Assembly (NCBI GenBank): GCA_036337295.1
Contig: JAYZEN010000003.1
Span: 1 to 64,000, forward strand
DNA length: 64,000 nucleotides
Direction: 5' to 3'
DNA from: Ketobacter sp036337295
GTDB lineage: Bacteria; Pseudomonadota; Gammaproteobacteria; Pseudomonadales; Ketobacteraceae
Shown here: positions 31,257 to 41,140 of the stretch, one piece after another
Layout of the letters: every line of letters begins with the position of its first letter
How positions within the stretch are numbered: the stretch's first letter is position 1
Notes under the pieces: generated by a model
The model's input: the letters and a program-made list of their open reading frames with translations, nothing else
Databases searched by the model: none
What the model was told of the DNA's origin: nothing
Translations under genes and position numbers: made by a program

Positions 31257-32675
31257 TCAGCGTGCGCCCCGTGTCAGCACCACCTCCACGGCGCCGGGGG
31301 CAGTATGCCCACACTGCAAGGTCAGGCCACGCTGCCGGCATGGGCCCGGCGCCTCCCAGGTCAGGCCTTCCTGCCACCAGTCCTCCGGCACAAACAACTC
31401 GGTGCCGCCGCGCCGGGGGTCGTGCTGCCAGCGATACCGCAACTGCTGCTCACTGACTGCCAACTGCAGGGGCGCGCCGGCACTCGCCAGCGGATAGGGG
31501 CGCACGGCGTAGTTCTGTCGCAGGGCATCGCTGCCGGCGGTGATGCTCAGATCCTCCAGATTCCAGCCGTCCAGGGTCTGGTCGTTCCAGTTCGGGGTGT
31601 AGTTCCAATGGGCACTGGAGGCAAAGCGGCTGTCCAGCCAATCGTAGAGCTGGCGGATGTAGGCCGCGCCGCCACGGGTGGCCGCCGGCGCCCCGAATTC
31701 CCCCAGGAACAGCGGCACATCCCACTCCTCAGCCTGGCGGGCCATGATATTCAGCGCTGGGGCGGAGGAATTGCCCAACCACCACTTGAAGGTGATCATG
31801 ATGGGGTCGTAGAAATGGGGCGCATAGGCAAAGTTCTCCAGCTCAGGGCGGGGAATGCCGTTGCCCACCAGGCCGGAGGACAAAAACGCATGGGGCGGAA
31901 TGAACAGCATGGCCTCCGGGTCCTGGTGCCGGATGGCGCGCCCGGCATCCTCATACAGGCTCAGCAATTCCCGGTTGGTGCCCCAGGGCTCATTAAGGAC
32001 ATCGTAGCCAATCACGTTGTCGTGGCTGGCCATACGCGCGGCCACCCGTTCCACCATGGCCAGAAACCGGCTGCGGGCCCCTTCGCTGTCCCGATGAAAG
32101 TGATACCAGGTGCGATGATGGGACAGGTCCAGCAGCATACGGGTGCCCCAGGATTCGCACACCGCCTCGTGATTGCGGGGCGTTTGCAGGGCGATGGAGG
32201 AATGCACGGCCCAGGCGGGAAAGCCTTCCCCACAGCCCCCATTGGAGAAGCGGGAAAACGCATCCTGGTGGAAATCCACGATCACATACAGGTCGCGTTC
32301 GGCCGCCCAGCGGGTCACCTGCTCGTAGTACTGCAGATAGGATTCGTCGTAATCGCAGGGGGCCGGTTCGAAGGCCTCCCAGGTGAACAGCAGGCGCAGG
32401 GTGTTGAAGCCCCAGCGCGGCAAGGGGTCCAGCTGCTGGGCGGCGGTCACCCCGTAAAACGGCGGCACCTTGGCATCCCCACTGACGTTGATACCCCGCA
32501 GCAGCAGCACGCGCCCCTGCGGGTCCACAAAGTGACGCCCCTGCACCTGAACCGGGGGCGTCCGTACCGCCGCCGACGGCGTCGGGGGCTGACAGTCGGC
32601 GCTGAAACCCAGTCCGGACCAGACCATCAACCACAGGCCAAACAGCCCTGCATAGCATTCACGAATCATACCCAA
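31257..32675 (-). CDS. GH5 glycoside hydrolase, endoglycosylceramidase-like, exported
   Basis: 472 residues with a signal peptide (LFGLWLMVWSGLGFSADC). GH5 TIM-barrel motifs: LLLRGINVSGDAK, GFNTLRLLFTWEAFEP, LYVIVDFHQDAFSR, the acid/base Glu in IGYDVLNEPWGTN, and the nucleophile Glu in PLFLGEFGAPA. The layout and the C-terminal beta domain resemble the endoglycoceramidase subgroup that cleaves glycan from glycolipids. Expected outside the cytoplasmic membrane. No polysaccharide-use genes adjoin it. Starts at 32675 and 32669 are both possible. Confidence 0.88.
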   Translation of the reverse strand: MGMIRECYAGLFGLWLMVWSGLGFSADCQPPTPSAAVRTPPVQVQGRHFVDPQGRVLLLRGINVSGDAKVPPFYGVTAAQQLDPLPRWGFNTLRLLFTWEAFEPAPCDYDESYLQYYEQVTRWAAERDLYVIVDFHQDAFSRFSNGGCGEGFPAWAVHSSIALQTPRNHEAVCESWGTRMLLDLSHHRTWYHFHRDSEGARSRFLAMVERVAARMASHDNVIGYDVLNEPWGTNRELLSLYEDAGRAIRHQDPEAMLFIPPHAFLSSGLVGNGIPRPELENFAYAPHFYDPIMITFKWWLGNSSAPALNIMARQAEEWDVPLFLGEFGAPAATRGGAAYIRQLYDWLDSRFASSAHWNYTPNWNDQTLDGWNLEDLSITAGSDALRQNYAVRPYPLASAGAPLQLAVSEQQLRYRWQHDPRRGGTELFVPEDWWQEGLTWEAPGPCRQRGLTLQCGHTAPGAVEVVLTRGAR

Positions 32676-32849
32676 CCTCTTGTTTCTTATTGATATTGGT
32701 CATCAGAGGTTTGGACTGCACTGCCTGCACACCCAGTGGCGCCGGCACCAAACTGTACCATAGTGCCAGAAAAGCCAATCCACATCACGTCATTTACATT
32801 GCCTCGGCAGACTTGTAACCTCGCCCACCAGATTCACAGGAAGCCCCAT

Positions 32850-33341
32850 ATGAACCACAACGAACTGATGCGAAACCTGCGTAGGGCACTGGCGGTGAAC
32901 GAACACGGCCTGGCGGAGATCTATGCCCTGTCCGGTGACAGCATGGATGCGGAAGGGTTGAAGAACCGCCTCAAGCAGTCCAACGAATCAGGCTATGTGG
33001 AATGTGAGGAAGTCACCGCCGCGCGCATGCTGGAGGCCATGATCATCCACCTGCGAGGTGCCAAAGAGGGCACACCAACGCCCCAACCCCAGTTGCCCCT
33101 GAGCAACAACCATGTTCTGAAAAAACTGAGAATCGCCTACGATCTGAAGGATGAGGACATGCATCGCCTGTTCGCGGCAGAAGGCACGGAGCTGGGGAAA
33201 CAGCAACTGAAATCCCTGTTCCGCAAGGAAGACAACAAAAACTACCTGGCCTGTTCCGATAAGCTGCTGCGGATCTTTCTGAAGAGCCTGGTCAACGAAG
33301 CCCGGGCGCAGCAGACAGGCTCAGAACACAACCGGACTTAA
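32850..33341 (+). CDS. DUF1456 (YehS-like) protein
   Basis: 163 residues starting at the ATG with CAGGAAG upstream (a longer frame to 32736 is rejected). Two similar DUF1456 units are visible: NHNELMRNLRRALAVNEHGLAEIYALSG and NNHVLKKLRIAYDLKDEDMHRLFAAEG, each followed by a helix ending in a basic LFRKED-type stretch. Duplicated architecture as in E. coli YehS. Function unknown; soluble. Its stop overlaps the convergent AraC gene by four bases. Confidence 0.88.
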   Translation: MNHNELMRNLRRALAVNEHGLAEIYALSGDSMDAEGLKNRLKQSNESGYVECEEVTAARMLEAMIIHLRGAKEGTPTPQPQLPLSNNHVLKKLRIAYDLKDEDMHRLFAAEGTELGKQQLKSLFRKEDNKNYLACSDKLLRIFLKSLVNEARAQQTGSEHNRT

Positions 33342-34165
33342 TCAAAACACCGCACCCGGCGGAATTTGCGCGGGTTGCTGCGCTCCGACAGGCTGATGCC
33401 GAACAGGTCGGAATAGACCCGATAGAAATGGGATACATCGTGGAAGCCCAAGGCATGGGAGGCGGCGGTGATGGTGTAACCCTGCTGGGTGATCAGGTTC
33501 AATGCCCGCCACAACGCCGTCTGCCGGGCATACTGGGATACCGTACAACCGGTCGTTTCCTTGAACAGGTGGCGAAAGCGATCCGCCGATAGATTCACCG
33601 CCCGGGACAACACGCTGAGGGAAATATCCCCCAGGGCCATCTCATCGATCATGCGCAGGGCTTTGACAATGCGGGAATCGTAGTCCAGCGGCGCCACCTC
33701 CATCCCGGTCACCTGCATCACCGCCTCTTGCTGCAGCTCCCCCAACTCACGGCACTGCAGTGAGCCGTCCTGCCCGGCCTGTAGGCGGGGCACCAAATGC
33801 TCGAACGGGCCCATCTCCAGAGTCGCGCAGGGGCGCCCGGCCAGGTATTGAAACAGCGCCAGGTATTCCGCCGTGGCCGGTGAAAAATCCAGCAACGCCA
33901 CATCCGCCGCGATGCCCTCAATGTCACTCAGGCTGATGTCATCCCCCAGCAGCAGCACACGCCCTTCCAGGGTCTGGCCCTCGCCGAAGCCCACCTTGAC
34001 CGGGCCACGGCAACCGATCAACAACCGGATGCATTTACGCTTGTGGGTTTTGTCGCCGGGGCCGATGCACAGGGTCGGCGCCAACAGCAGAATGCTGCGG
34101 GCCCGGTAGTACACCACGCCTTCAAATCCGGACAGGACTTGTTGTTTGATGCTCTGAATGGTCAT
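33338..34165 (-). CDS. AraC-family transcriptional regulator
   Basis: 275 residues. The C-terminal domain has MIDEMALGDISLSVLSRAVNLSADRFRHLFKETTGCTVSQYARQ split over the first helix-turn-helix, and ASHALGFHDVSHFYRVYSDLFG as the second. The N-terminal domain is a cupin-like or unclassified sensor (TLCIGPGDKTHKRKCIRLLIG). It diverges from a small lipoprotein gene; target unknown. Confidence 0.88.
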   Translation of the reverse strand: MTIQSIKQQVLSGFEGVVYYRARSILLLAPTLCIGPGDKTHKRKCIRLLIGCRGPVKVGFGEGQTLEGRVLLLGDDISLSDIEGIAADVALLDFSPATAEYLALFQYLAGRPCATLEMGPFEHLVPRLQAGQDGSLQCRELGELQQEAVMQVTGMEVAPLDYDSRIVKALRMIDEMALGDISLSVLSRAVNLSADRFRHLFKETTGCTVSQYARQTALWRALNLITQQGYTITAASHALGFHDVSHFYRVYSDLFGISLSERSNPRKFRRVRCFD

Positions 34166-34258
34166 AACTTCGTTATTGATTTTTTTATTATGAAATCAGT
34201 GTCTAATTGGGTAGCCTAGCGAACCACGATACTAAAAATGACGGCTAATGCGAATGAC

Positions 34259-34282
34259 TTAGGGGTCAGAACCTGTCCCTAA
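34259..34282. repeat. Small REP-like dyad element
   Basis: TTAGGG and CCCTAA flank a 12-base centre (GTCAGAACCTGT). The GGGGTCAG-AACCTGTCCC core resembles short palindromes seen in many gammaproteobacterial intergenic regions near REP-associated transposases. Only one copy was noticed in this window. It lies in the 168-base gap between the AraC gene and a lipoprotein gene; no T-tract follows, so it is not a terminator. Confidence 0.4.
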
Positions 34283-34333
34283 ACCCGCAAAACAGCCGAA
34301 CCATCCAACAATTTGGCCTGATCAGCCCTCTTT

Positions 34334-34945
34334 ATGGACCTATTTATGCGACTTCAGTATTCCATTCTACCGGTTTTGTTCTGCCTGCTTGCCGCCTGCT
34401 CCACCACTAAAATGACCGACACCTGGCAGGAGCCGGAATTTCATCGCAGCGATATGAAATCCGTGCTGGTGGTGGCCGTGTCCTCCAACACCACCAACCG
34501 CTTCCTGTTCGAGACCGGCTTCATCAACGCTCTCAATCACCATGGCATCAACGCCACCGCCAGCTTCACCGTACTGGGGGATGAAATGCCCACCAAGGAA
34601 GGGGTGCAGGCGCACCTGGACAAGAGCCAATACGACCACATCATCGTCACCGCCCTGGGGGGAGTGGATGTGGAAACCGACTATGTGCCGGAGCGAGTGC
34701 GCAGCTATTACACCGGCCCCTATTACCCCTACTGGGGTGGTTATTGGGGCGGTGGCAACACCGTGACCATGACCCGGGAAGCCTACACCGACACCCAGAC
34801 CAATGTGTTACTCACCACCTCTATTTACACTCTGCCCAAGGGCACCCTGTCGTGGGTGGGTCGTAGCAAGACCTTTGAAGTGGGCTCGGTGTCGGACATG
34901 GCCGATAGCCTGGCCAAGCAGATGATCCGCAAGATCAACCACTAA
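34334..34945 (+). CDS. DUF4136-like lipoprotein
   Basis: 203 residues (199 if the second ATG at 34346 is used). The signal ends in the lipobox LLAAC. Central motifs: KSVLVVAVSSNTTNRFLFETGF, YDHIIVTALGGVDVETDYVP, and an aromatic-Gly stretch GPYYPYWGGYWGGGN, then TNVLLTTSIYTLPKGTLSWVGRSKT. The pattern matches small envelope lipoproteins of the DUF4136/curli-like type. Role unknown. Downstream on the same strand is the symporter-kinase gene. Confidence 0.82.
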   Translation: MDLFMRLQYSILPVLFCLLAACSTTKMTDTWQEPEFHRSDMKSVLVVAVSSNTTNRFLFETGFINALNHHGINATASFTVLGDEMPTKEGVQAHLDKSQYDHIIVTALGGVDVETDYVPERVRSYYTGPYYPYWGGYWGGGNTVTMTREAYTDTQTNVLLTTSIYTLPKGTLSWVGRSKTFEVGSVSDMADSLAKQMIRKINH

Positions 34946-35004
34946 AGTCGCATGGTCGACGGCGGCGGCTTTTGATATATCTTTAAGATAAAAAAGGCGC
35001 CGCT

Positions 35005-38000
35005 ATGTTTTCCGTCTGGACCCTGGCCGGTTTCGCACTGGCTTACACCTGTCTGCTCTTTCTGATCGCCTGGTACGGCGACCGCCGCACTGCGCGCTCC
35101 GAACAGGCCCTGAACAGCCCCTGGCTGTACAGCCTCACCCTGGCGGTGTACTGCACCTCGTGGACCTTTTTCGGCGCCGTGGGGCAGGCCGCCAACTACG
35201 GCTGGGATTTTCTGCCCATCTACCTGGGGCCCATCATCGTCTTCATCCTGGGCACCCCCATGCTGTTCAAGATCCTGGCCATCGGCAAGCAGCAGGGCAT
35301 CACCTCCATTGCCGACTTTATCGCCTCCCGCTACGGCAAATCCCAGCCTTTGGCGGTGCTGATCACCCTGGTGGCCATTGCCGGCACCATTCCCTACATC
35401 ACCCTGCAGCTGAAAGCGGTGACCATGGCCTTCGACAGCCTGACGCCCAATATGGAAGGCCACTGGCCCATCAACAGTGCCCTGGCGGTGGCACTGCTGA
35501 TGGCCATGTTCGCGGTGCTGTTCGGCACCCGGCATATCGACGCCAGTGAGCACCAGAACGGGCTGATGCTGGCCATTGGCTTTGAAAGCCTGGTGAAGCT
35601 GTTCGCCTTTGTGGTGGTGGGCGTGTTCGTGGTGTGGCAGGTGTTCGGCGGCGTGGGTGGGCTGTTGAGCCAGGTGGAGCACAACCCGCTGCTGCAGGAG
35701 CGTTTTTCCAGCGATTTCTTCGACCAGGGCTTCTTTACCCAGACCCTGCTGGCCATGGCCGCCATCGTCTGCCTGCCACGCCAGTTCCACACCACCGTGG
35801 TGGAAAACCGCCGCAGCACCGACCTGAGCAAAGCCCGCTGGCTGTTCCCCGGTTACCTGCTGTTGTTCACCCTGTTCGTGGTGCCCATCGCCATGGCCGG
35901 TCTGGTGTACCTGCCGGAACAGGCGGATACCGCCGACCGTTACATCCTCACCCTGCCCATGCATTTTGACCAGCCGGGGTTGGCCCTGCTGAGTTTTCTG
36001 GGCGGGGTGTCCGCCGCCACCGGCATGGTGATTGTGTCCAGCGTGGCCTTAAGCATCATGGTGTGTAATGAGTTGGTGATTCCGGTGTACCTGAACCGGG
36101 CGCGCCGGGCCGGCGAGCTGCCGCGCCAGATCACGCCGCTGGTGCGCAAGATTCGCCGCATTTCCATTTTTGTGATCCTGTTGCTGGCCTATCTGCTCAA
36201 CGACCTGTTTGCACGTTTTGACGCCCTGGCCAGCATCGGCCTGCTGTCGTTTGCTGCGGTGGCCCAGTTCGCTCCGGCGCTGGTGGGCGGCCTGTACTGG
36301 AAGCAGGGCCACAAAACCGGCGCGGCCCTTGGCATCGTCTCCGGCTTCAGTGTCTGGTGCTATTGCCTGTTGCTGCCGGTGCTGCTGCCCTCCGCCACCG
36401 CGCAGCATTTGCAGGAACAGGGTTTGCTGGGCTTTGGTTTGCTGCGACCCTATGCACTGTTTGGCCTGGAAGGTCTGGACCCGCTCAGCCACGGCGTGTT
36501 CTGGAGCCTGGCGGTGAACATCTTCTGCTACGTGTACTTTTCCAAAACCGCCAAACAGGAGACCATCGACCGCAACCAGGCGATTCTGTTTGTGGATGTG
36601 CCCACCCACTACGAAAGCCTGCTGGGCCGCTACCATGCCGGTCACATCCGGGTGCAGGATCTGCAGGACATCGCCGCCCGCTGCCTGGGCAAATACCCCA
36701 GTGAAATGGCGTTTGCCCAGTATGCCGCGGTCAATCAGGTGGAACTGGCGCCACAACTGCCCGCCACCGTGGACCTGTTCCGCTTTACCGAGAAAATGCT
36801 GGCCCGGGTGATGGGTGCCAGCTCGGCGCGGGTGTTGCTCGGGTCCATGCTCAGTCGCCATACGGAGGACACCTCTGAAGCGGTGGCCATGATCGATGAG
36901 GCCGCCGAGCTGATCCAGTTCAACCACCAGCTGCTGCAGACCACCATCGAAACCATTTCCCACGGCATCTGCGTGGTGGACAAGAACCTCAACATCGTGG
37001 CCTGGAACCGCACCTATATTAATCTGTTCGAGTATCCGGACGGGCTGATCCAGCTGGGCCGCCCCATTGCAGACGTCTATCGCTTCAACGCCCACCGCCA
37101 CTTTTATCCGGAGGAAGATGAGGCCACCCAAGTCCAGCGCCGGGTGAATCTGCTGAAGCAGGGAGGGCCCCACCGTTTTGAACGGGAGCTGCCCAACGGC
37201 ATCATCATCGAGGTGCGGGGCAATCCCATGCCCGATGGTGGCTTTGTCACCACTTTCCTCGACATTACCGAAAGCAAAATGGACGAGCGTGCCCTGCGGC
37301 AAATGAACGAAAGCCTGGAAATGATGGTGCAGGACCGCACCCGCAAACTGTCCCAGCTGAACGAGGCATTGCACAAGGCCAACGAGGGCAAGACCCGCTT
37401 TCTGGCCGCCGCCGGGCATGACCTGATGCAGCCCCTGAATGCCGCACACCTGTTCACGTCGTCCCTGCAACAACGGCTGCAACTGAAGAACCGCAACCAG
37501 CAGTGGCGGGAAGAGCTGGAGATCCTGCAGAACATCGACAACTCCCTGCACGTGGCGGAGCACCTCATCAATACCCTGCTGGACATCAGCCGCCTGGACA
37601 CCGGCACCATTAAACCCAACGTCAAAGACTTCAGCCTGCACACCCTGCTGGCCAGCCTGGCCCACGAGTTCGACGCAATCGCCGGGGAACAGGGGCTGAA
37701 CTTTCGCTGGGTGGATTGCCGGTGCTGGATTCGCAGTGACGACAAGCTACTGCGCCGGGTGTTGCAAAATCTGTTGCTGAACGCCGTGCGGTATACGCCC
37801 CGGGGCCGCATCCTGTTGGGGTGCCGGCGTCATCCGGGCCAGGTGGAAATCCAGATCTGGGACACCGGGGTGGGCATTCCCCAGGATCAGATCCAGCACA
37901 TCTTCAAGGAGTTCCACCGCCTCCGGCACAGCAACCACGACCAGATGCTGAACGCCAAAGGCCTGGGTTTGGGGCTGGCCATTGCCCAGCGCATCAGTGA

Positions 38001-38505
38001 CCTGCTGCAGCACCCCATCCGGGTACGCTCCGAAGTGGGTAAAGGCACCCTGTTCTCTGTGCGGGTGCCGGTGACCCAGGCCCTGACGGCCACGGCACCC
38101 GCCAGCCATCCGCCGGCAGCAGCAACGCTGCCCCAGCTGCACAATTTGACCCTGCTGTGCGTGGACAACGAACCCATGATCCTCACCGGCATCGAATCCC
38201 TGCTGCAACACTGGCAGTGCAGTATCCATACCGCCAGTTCCCTGGCCACCGCCGTCACCACCGCCCGGCAGCTGGCATCGGCTCCGGACGCCCTGCTGGT
38301 GGATTACCAACTGGATGACGAGACCGGCTTCGAGGTGATTGAAGCCCTGGACGAGTGCTGGGAGGATGTGGTGCCGGTAATCCTGATGACGGCGGATCAT
38401 TCCGAGCAGGTGCAACAGCGGGCCCGGGAGCGAGGCTACTACTTTCTGCAGAAACCCATCACCCCGGACGCGTTGCAGGCGGCCCTGGAAGCGGTACTGG
38501 CCTGA
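35005..38505 (+). CDS. Sodium/solute symporter-PAS-histidine kinase-receiver hybrid
   Basis: 1166 residues. The first about 500 form an SSS (SLC5-type) transporter with 12-13 membrane segments. A PAS domain follows (LLQTTIETISHGICVVDKNLNIVAWN). The kinase domain has the phospho-His in FLAAAGHDLMQPLNAAHLF and ATP-site boxes LLLNAVRYTPRGR, DTGVGIPQDQI, GLGLGLAI. The terminal receiver carries Asp in ALLVDYQLDDETGFEV and Lys in FLQKPITPDA. Such hybrids sense or take up a carboxylate or amino acid and pass phosphate to a partner; the LuxR-type regulator beside acs in this window is a plausible partner, although 22 kb away. Confidence 0.92.
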   Translation: MFSVWTLAGFALAYTCLLFLIAWYGDRRTARSEQALNSPWLYSLTLAVYCTSWTFFGAVGQAANYGWDFLPIYLGPIIVFILGTPMLFKILAIGKQQGITSIADFIASRYGKSQPLAVLITLVAIAGTIPYITLQLKAVTMAFDSLTPNMEGHWPINSALAVALLMAMFAVLFGTRHIDASEHQNGLMLAIGFESLVKLFAFVVVGVFVVWQVFGGVGGLLSQVEHNPLLQERFSSDFFDQGFFTQTLLAMAAIVCLPRQFHTTVVENRRSTDLSKARWLFPGYLLLFTLFVVPIAMAGLVYLPEQADTADRYILTLPMHFDQPGLALLSFLGGVSAATGMVIVSSVALSIMVCNELVIPVYLNRARRAGELPRQITPLVRKIRRISIFVILLLAYLLNDLFARFDALASIGLLSFAAVAQFAPALVGGLYWKQGHKTGAALGIVSGFSVWCYCLLLPVLLPSATAQHLQEQGLLGFGLLRPYALFGLEGLDPLSHGVFWSLAVNIFCYVYFSKTAKQETIDRNQAILFVDVPTHYESLLGRYHAGHIRVQDLQDIAARCLGKYPSEMAFAQYAAVNQVELAPQLPATVDLFRFTEKMLARVMGASSARVLLGSMLSRHTEDTSEAVAMIDEAAELIQFNHQLLQTTIETISHGICVVDKNLNIVAWNRTYINLFEYPDGLIQLGRPIADVYRFNAHRHFYPEEDEATQVQRRVNLLKQGGPHRFERELPNGIIIEVRGNPMPDGGFVTTFLDITESKMDERALRQMNESLEMMVQDRTRKLSQLNEALHKANEGKTRFLAAAGHDLMQPLNAAHLFTSSLQQRLQLKNRNQQWREELEILQNIDNSLHVAEHLINTLLDISRLDTGTIKPNVKDFSLHTLLASLAHEFDAIAGEQGLNFRWVDCRCWIRSDDKLLRRVLQNLLLNAVRYTPRGRILLGCRRHPGQVEIQIWDTGVGIPQDQIQHIFKEFHRLRHSNHDQMLNAKGLGLGLAIAQRISDLLQHPIRVRSEVGKGTLFSVRVPVTQALTATAPASHPPAAATLPQLHNLTLLCVDNEPMILTGIESLLQHWQCSIHTASSLATAVTTARQLASAPDALLVDYQLDDETGFEVIEALDECWEDVVPVILMTADHSEQVQQRARERGYYFLQKPITPDALQAALEAVLA

Positions 38506-38517
38506 GGGTCTGAGGAC

Positions 38518-39693
38518 CTAATGACCGCGGGCCACCTCCCCCTGCCAGCGCACCACCGCCAGGCTGGTGGCCGCCAGCAACAGCAGCGCCAACGCCCCCA
38601 GCCAATGGGTATTGAGCAGCTCGCCGGCAGCGCCGGTCATCAGAATCACGCTGGCGCAGACCGCCGCCAGGGTCACCGACAGATCCTGCACGATGCCTTC
38701 CAGGGCCAGATAGCCGGCCCGCTCACGGGGCTCCGGAGCCTGGCTGGTGAGGGCGGCAATGCTCACGTTACGGCCCGCATTGCCGGCCATGAACAGAATG
38801 AATGGCACCACCAACAGCCCCCACTCCAACCCCAGAAACGGGGTCAAACCCAGGCCGGTTCCGGCACTGGCGATCAGCACCGAGCGCGCCGGGCCGGCAC
38901 GGTCGGTAATGTGCCCCAGCACCTGCATCAACACCATGGCGCTGATGCCACCAGCCAGGTAGAGCAGGCCCAGGTAGTCCCGGGGGAAACCCAGATTCAG
39001 CAGGAAAAACGCCGAGAAGTGCGGCACCACCAGGAACGCGGTGAACTGACTGCCGGCCTGGATCAGACAGGCCTTGGCAATGGCCGGTTGACGCAGCAGT
39101 GAGAACGGGGACACCCGGTCGGCCGCCGCGTCCGGCACCGAAGTGGCTGGCAACCAACGCCAGGCCGCCAACCACACCAGCGCCCCCAGGGCCACCACCA
39201 CCAGAAACGGAGTGGTCCAGCCGCCCCAACGGGACAATTCCAACGCCGCCGGAATACCGGCAATGGCCGCCAGGGAGAAGGCAATCATGACCCGGCCGAT
39301 GGCCCGCCCCCGGCTCTGGGGGGGAATAGCATCAATCAGGATCGCCATGCCCAGGGCCACCGCCGGGCTGCCCGCCAGACCGGTGAGCGCGCGCACCGCC
39401 ATCAGACCACTCAGGCTGTCGACCAACGGGGTCAGCACCGTGAACAGCACCAGGGCACCGAAACACAACAGGAAGGCAGGCTTGCGGGAAAACCGGTCCA
39501 GCCAGCGCACCGCGAGAAGCCCTGCCAGCATGGAGGCCACGGTATAGGAGGCCGACAACCAGCCCAACCGTTCCGCACTGAACGACAATGCCCCCGCCAC
39601 ATCCGGGCCCAGGGGCATCAACATCATAAAATCCAGAATGAAGACAAACTTGACCGCGCCGATCAGCGCGATGATTCGGTTTTGTGAAGACAT
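38518..39693 (-). CDS. MFS transporter, probable siderophore exporter
   Basis: 391 residues, 12 predicted membrane segments. The loop motif AVRWLDRFSRKPAFL after the second segment and SRGRAIGRVMIAFS fit the major facilitator drug/H+ antiporter group. It shares a Fur-box-containing promoter gap with the divergent catechol biosynthesis operon, which supports a role in export of the siderophore, as for EntS; sequence alone would allow other substrates. The ATG at 39693 is chosen; a longer frame to 39771 would run into the promoter. Confidence 0.85.
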   Translation of the reverse strand: MSSQNRIIALIGAVKFVFILDFMMLMPLGPDVAGALSFSAERLGWLSASYTVASMLAGLLAVRWLDRFSRKPAFLLCFGALVLFTVLTPLVDSLSGLMAVRALTGLAGSPAVALGMAILIDAIPPQSRGRAIGRVMIAFSLAAIAGIPAALELSRWGGWTTPFLVVVALGALVWLAAWRWLPATSVPDAAADRVSPFSLLRQPAIAKACLIQAGSQFTAFLVVPHFSAFFLLNLGFPRDYLGLLYLAGGISAMVLMQVLGHITDRAGPARSVLIASAGTGLGLTPFLGLEWGLLVVPFILFMAGNAGRNVSIAALTSQAPEPRERAGYLALEGIVQDLSVTLAAVCASVILMTGAAGELLNTHWLGALALLLLAATSLAVVRWQGEVARGH

Positions 39694-39831
39694 GGCGAAT
39701 ATCCGGGACACTGTCGAACGCCAGCGGCAACACCCTTGCGAGTGCCCACCCGTTCGAAAAACTAAGCTCAAAAATACAGGCTTTTCTGGAACTGCAGCGC
39801 TTCCGCCACACCCTAATTTAATTCAAATAGT

Positions 39832-39850
39832 ATTGCGAACCATTATCATT
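39832..39850. promoter_or_regulatory. Fur box between exporter and entC
   Basis: ATTGCGAACCATTATCATT matches the usual gammaproteobacterial Fur site (GCGAATxATTATCAT core). It lies between the divergent MFS gene (139 bases) and entC (79 bases), so one site could repress both when iron is plentiful. An AT-rich -10-like stretch (TAGATTATT) follows immediately to the right. Confidence 0.75.
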
Positions 39851-39928
39851 TAGATTATTGTACACACCAAGCCAGCCCCTGACAATCTCTACCAACCTGA
39901 AATGCCAGTCATCGACGAGGGATCCCAC

Positions 39929-41140
39929 ATGACCAGTCATTTGCCGTCTCACCTGTACTTTGCCGCCACACTCTATGATCACCTGTTGCGCTACCATCGT
40001 GGCGACTTTGTGTTCTCCTCCCCCCGCCAATCCATTATGGCCAGCGGCATCGCCCTGGAAGACTGGGCCAGTGGACACAGCGAGATTCTGGATCGGGCCG
40101 ACCAGTTGCTGGCCCGTGCCCGGGACCAGGGCTGGCGCCGGGCCCTGCTGATGAGCGCCATTGGCTTTGATGTGAACACCCCCAGCCGACTGGTAATACC
40201 CCGTTACGTGGAAGCCATGCCCCAGGTGGGTCATAACGGCCTATCCTCTGCGCCCCCGCAGAGCACCGTTAGTCGCGACCAGCCGGCTCAGCTCACAGCC
40301 ATGTCCCCCACGCCCCAGGCCTATCAGGATCTGGTCAGCAAGGCGGTGCGCAGCATCCGGGAGGGGGAATTCGAGAAAGTGGTTCTGTCCCGTTCCCTCA
40401 GCGTGCAGGCCCGCGTCGACCTGGCGGCCCTGCTGGCCACCCTGGCCCAGCGCAACCCGGCCGGTTATACCTTTGCGTTCGATCGCCAGCACCAGGGGCA
40501 ACAGCGCACCCTGGTGGGCGCCAGCCCCGAACTGTTGCTGTCCAAATGCGGCCCGCAGATTCTATCAAATCCGCTGGCCGGTTCCCTGCCCCGCAGCCAG
40601 AGCCTGGAAGAAAACCAGCGCCGGGCCAACGAACTGATGCATTCTGAGAAAGACCGCTATGAGCACGCCCTGGTGGTGGACGCCGTGGCCACCGCCCTGG
40701 CGCCGTTCTGCAAGCATCTGTCGGTGCCACCGGAACCCTCGGTACTGGAAACCCCCACCATGCTGCATCTGTCCACCGCCATCAGCGGTGAATTGCATGG
40801 GGCGGACACCTCGTCCCTGGCCCTGGCCCTGGCCCTGCACCCCACGCCCGCCGTGTGCGGCCACCCACGCCAACCGGCCCATCACTTCATCCAGCAACAG
40901 GAAGGCTTTGACCGCAGCCTGTTCACCGGCCTGGTGGGCTGGTGTGGCCAGGACGGTAACGGCGAGTGGGCCGTCACCATCCGCTGTGCCGATGTGGGGG
41001 ATAACGACGCCACCCTGTACGCCGGGGCAGGCATCGTGGAAGGCTCCCAGCCGGACAAGGAACTCACGGAAACCAGCGCCAAGATGAGCACCATGCTGGC
41101 AGCCATGGGCCTGGAATCGTTGATGGAGGCCAGCCTGTGA
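39929..41140 (+). CDS. entC: Isochorismate synthase
   Basis: 403 residues. The ATG at 39929 has GAGGGA at proper distance; an in-frame ATG at 39902 has none. Chorismate-binding enzyme motifs are REGEFEKVVLSRSLSV, TFAFDRQHQG, NPLAGSLPRSQS, HLSTAISGEL, LHPTPAVCGHPR and FTGLVGW, with the usual metal-binding Glu in the C-terminal part. It converts chorismate to isochorismate, the first step to 2,3-dihydroxybenzoate. First gene of the Fur-controlled operon; its stop overlaps the next start by one base. Confidence 0.93.
   Translation: MTSHLPSHLYFAATLYDHLLRYHRGDFVFSSPRQSIMASGIALEDWASGHSEILDRADQLLARARDQGWRRALLMSAIGFDVNTPSRLVIPRYVEAMPQVGHNGLSSAPPQSTVSRDQPAQLTAMSPTPQAYQDLVSKAVRSIREGEFEKVVLSRSLSVQARVDLAALLATLAQRNPAGYTFAFDRQHQGQQRTLVGASPELLLSKCGPQILSNPLAGSLPRSQSLEENQRRANELMHSEKDRYEHALVVDAVATALAPFCKHLSVPPEPSVLETPTMLHLSTAISGELHGADTSSLALALALHPTPAVCGHPRQPAHHFIQQQEGFDRSLFTGLVGWCGQDGNGEWAVTIRCADVGDNDATLYAGAGIVEGSQPDKELTETSAKMSTMLAAMGLESLMEASL

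Noticed and set aside
31147..31377. N-terminal extension of the 2OG-Fe(II) oxygenase
   Set aside because: Arg/Pro/Ala-rich translation overlapping the end of the GH5 gene; the downstream start has a proper ribosome binding site.
36049..37665. 538-codon antisense frame in the hybrid kinase gene
   Set aside because: No domain, His/Gln/Val-rich; the sense frame carries all kinase motifs.
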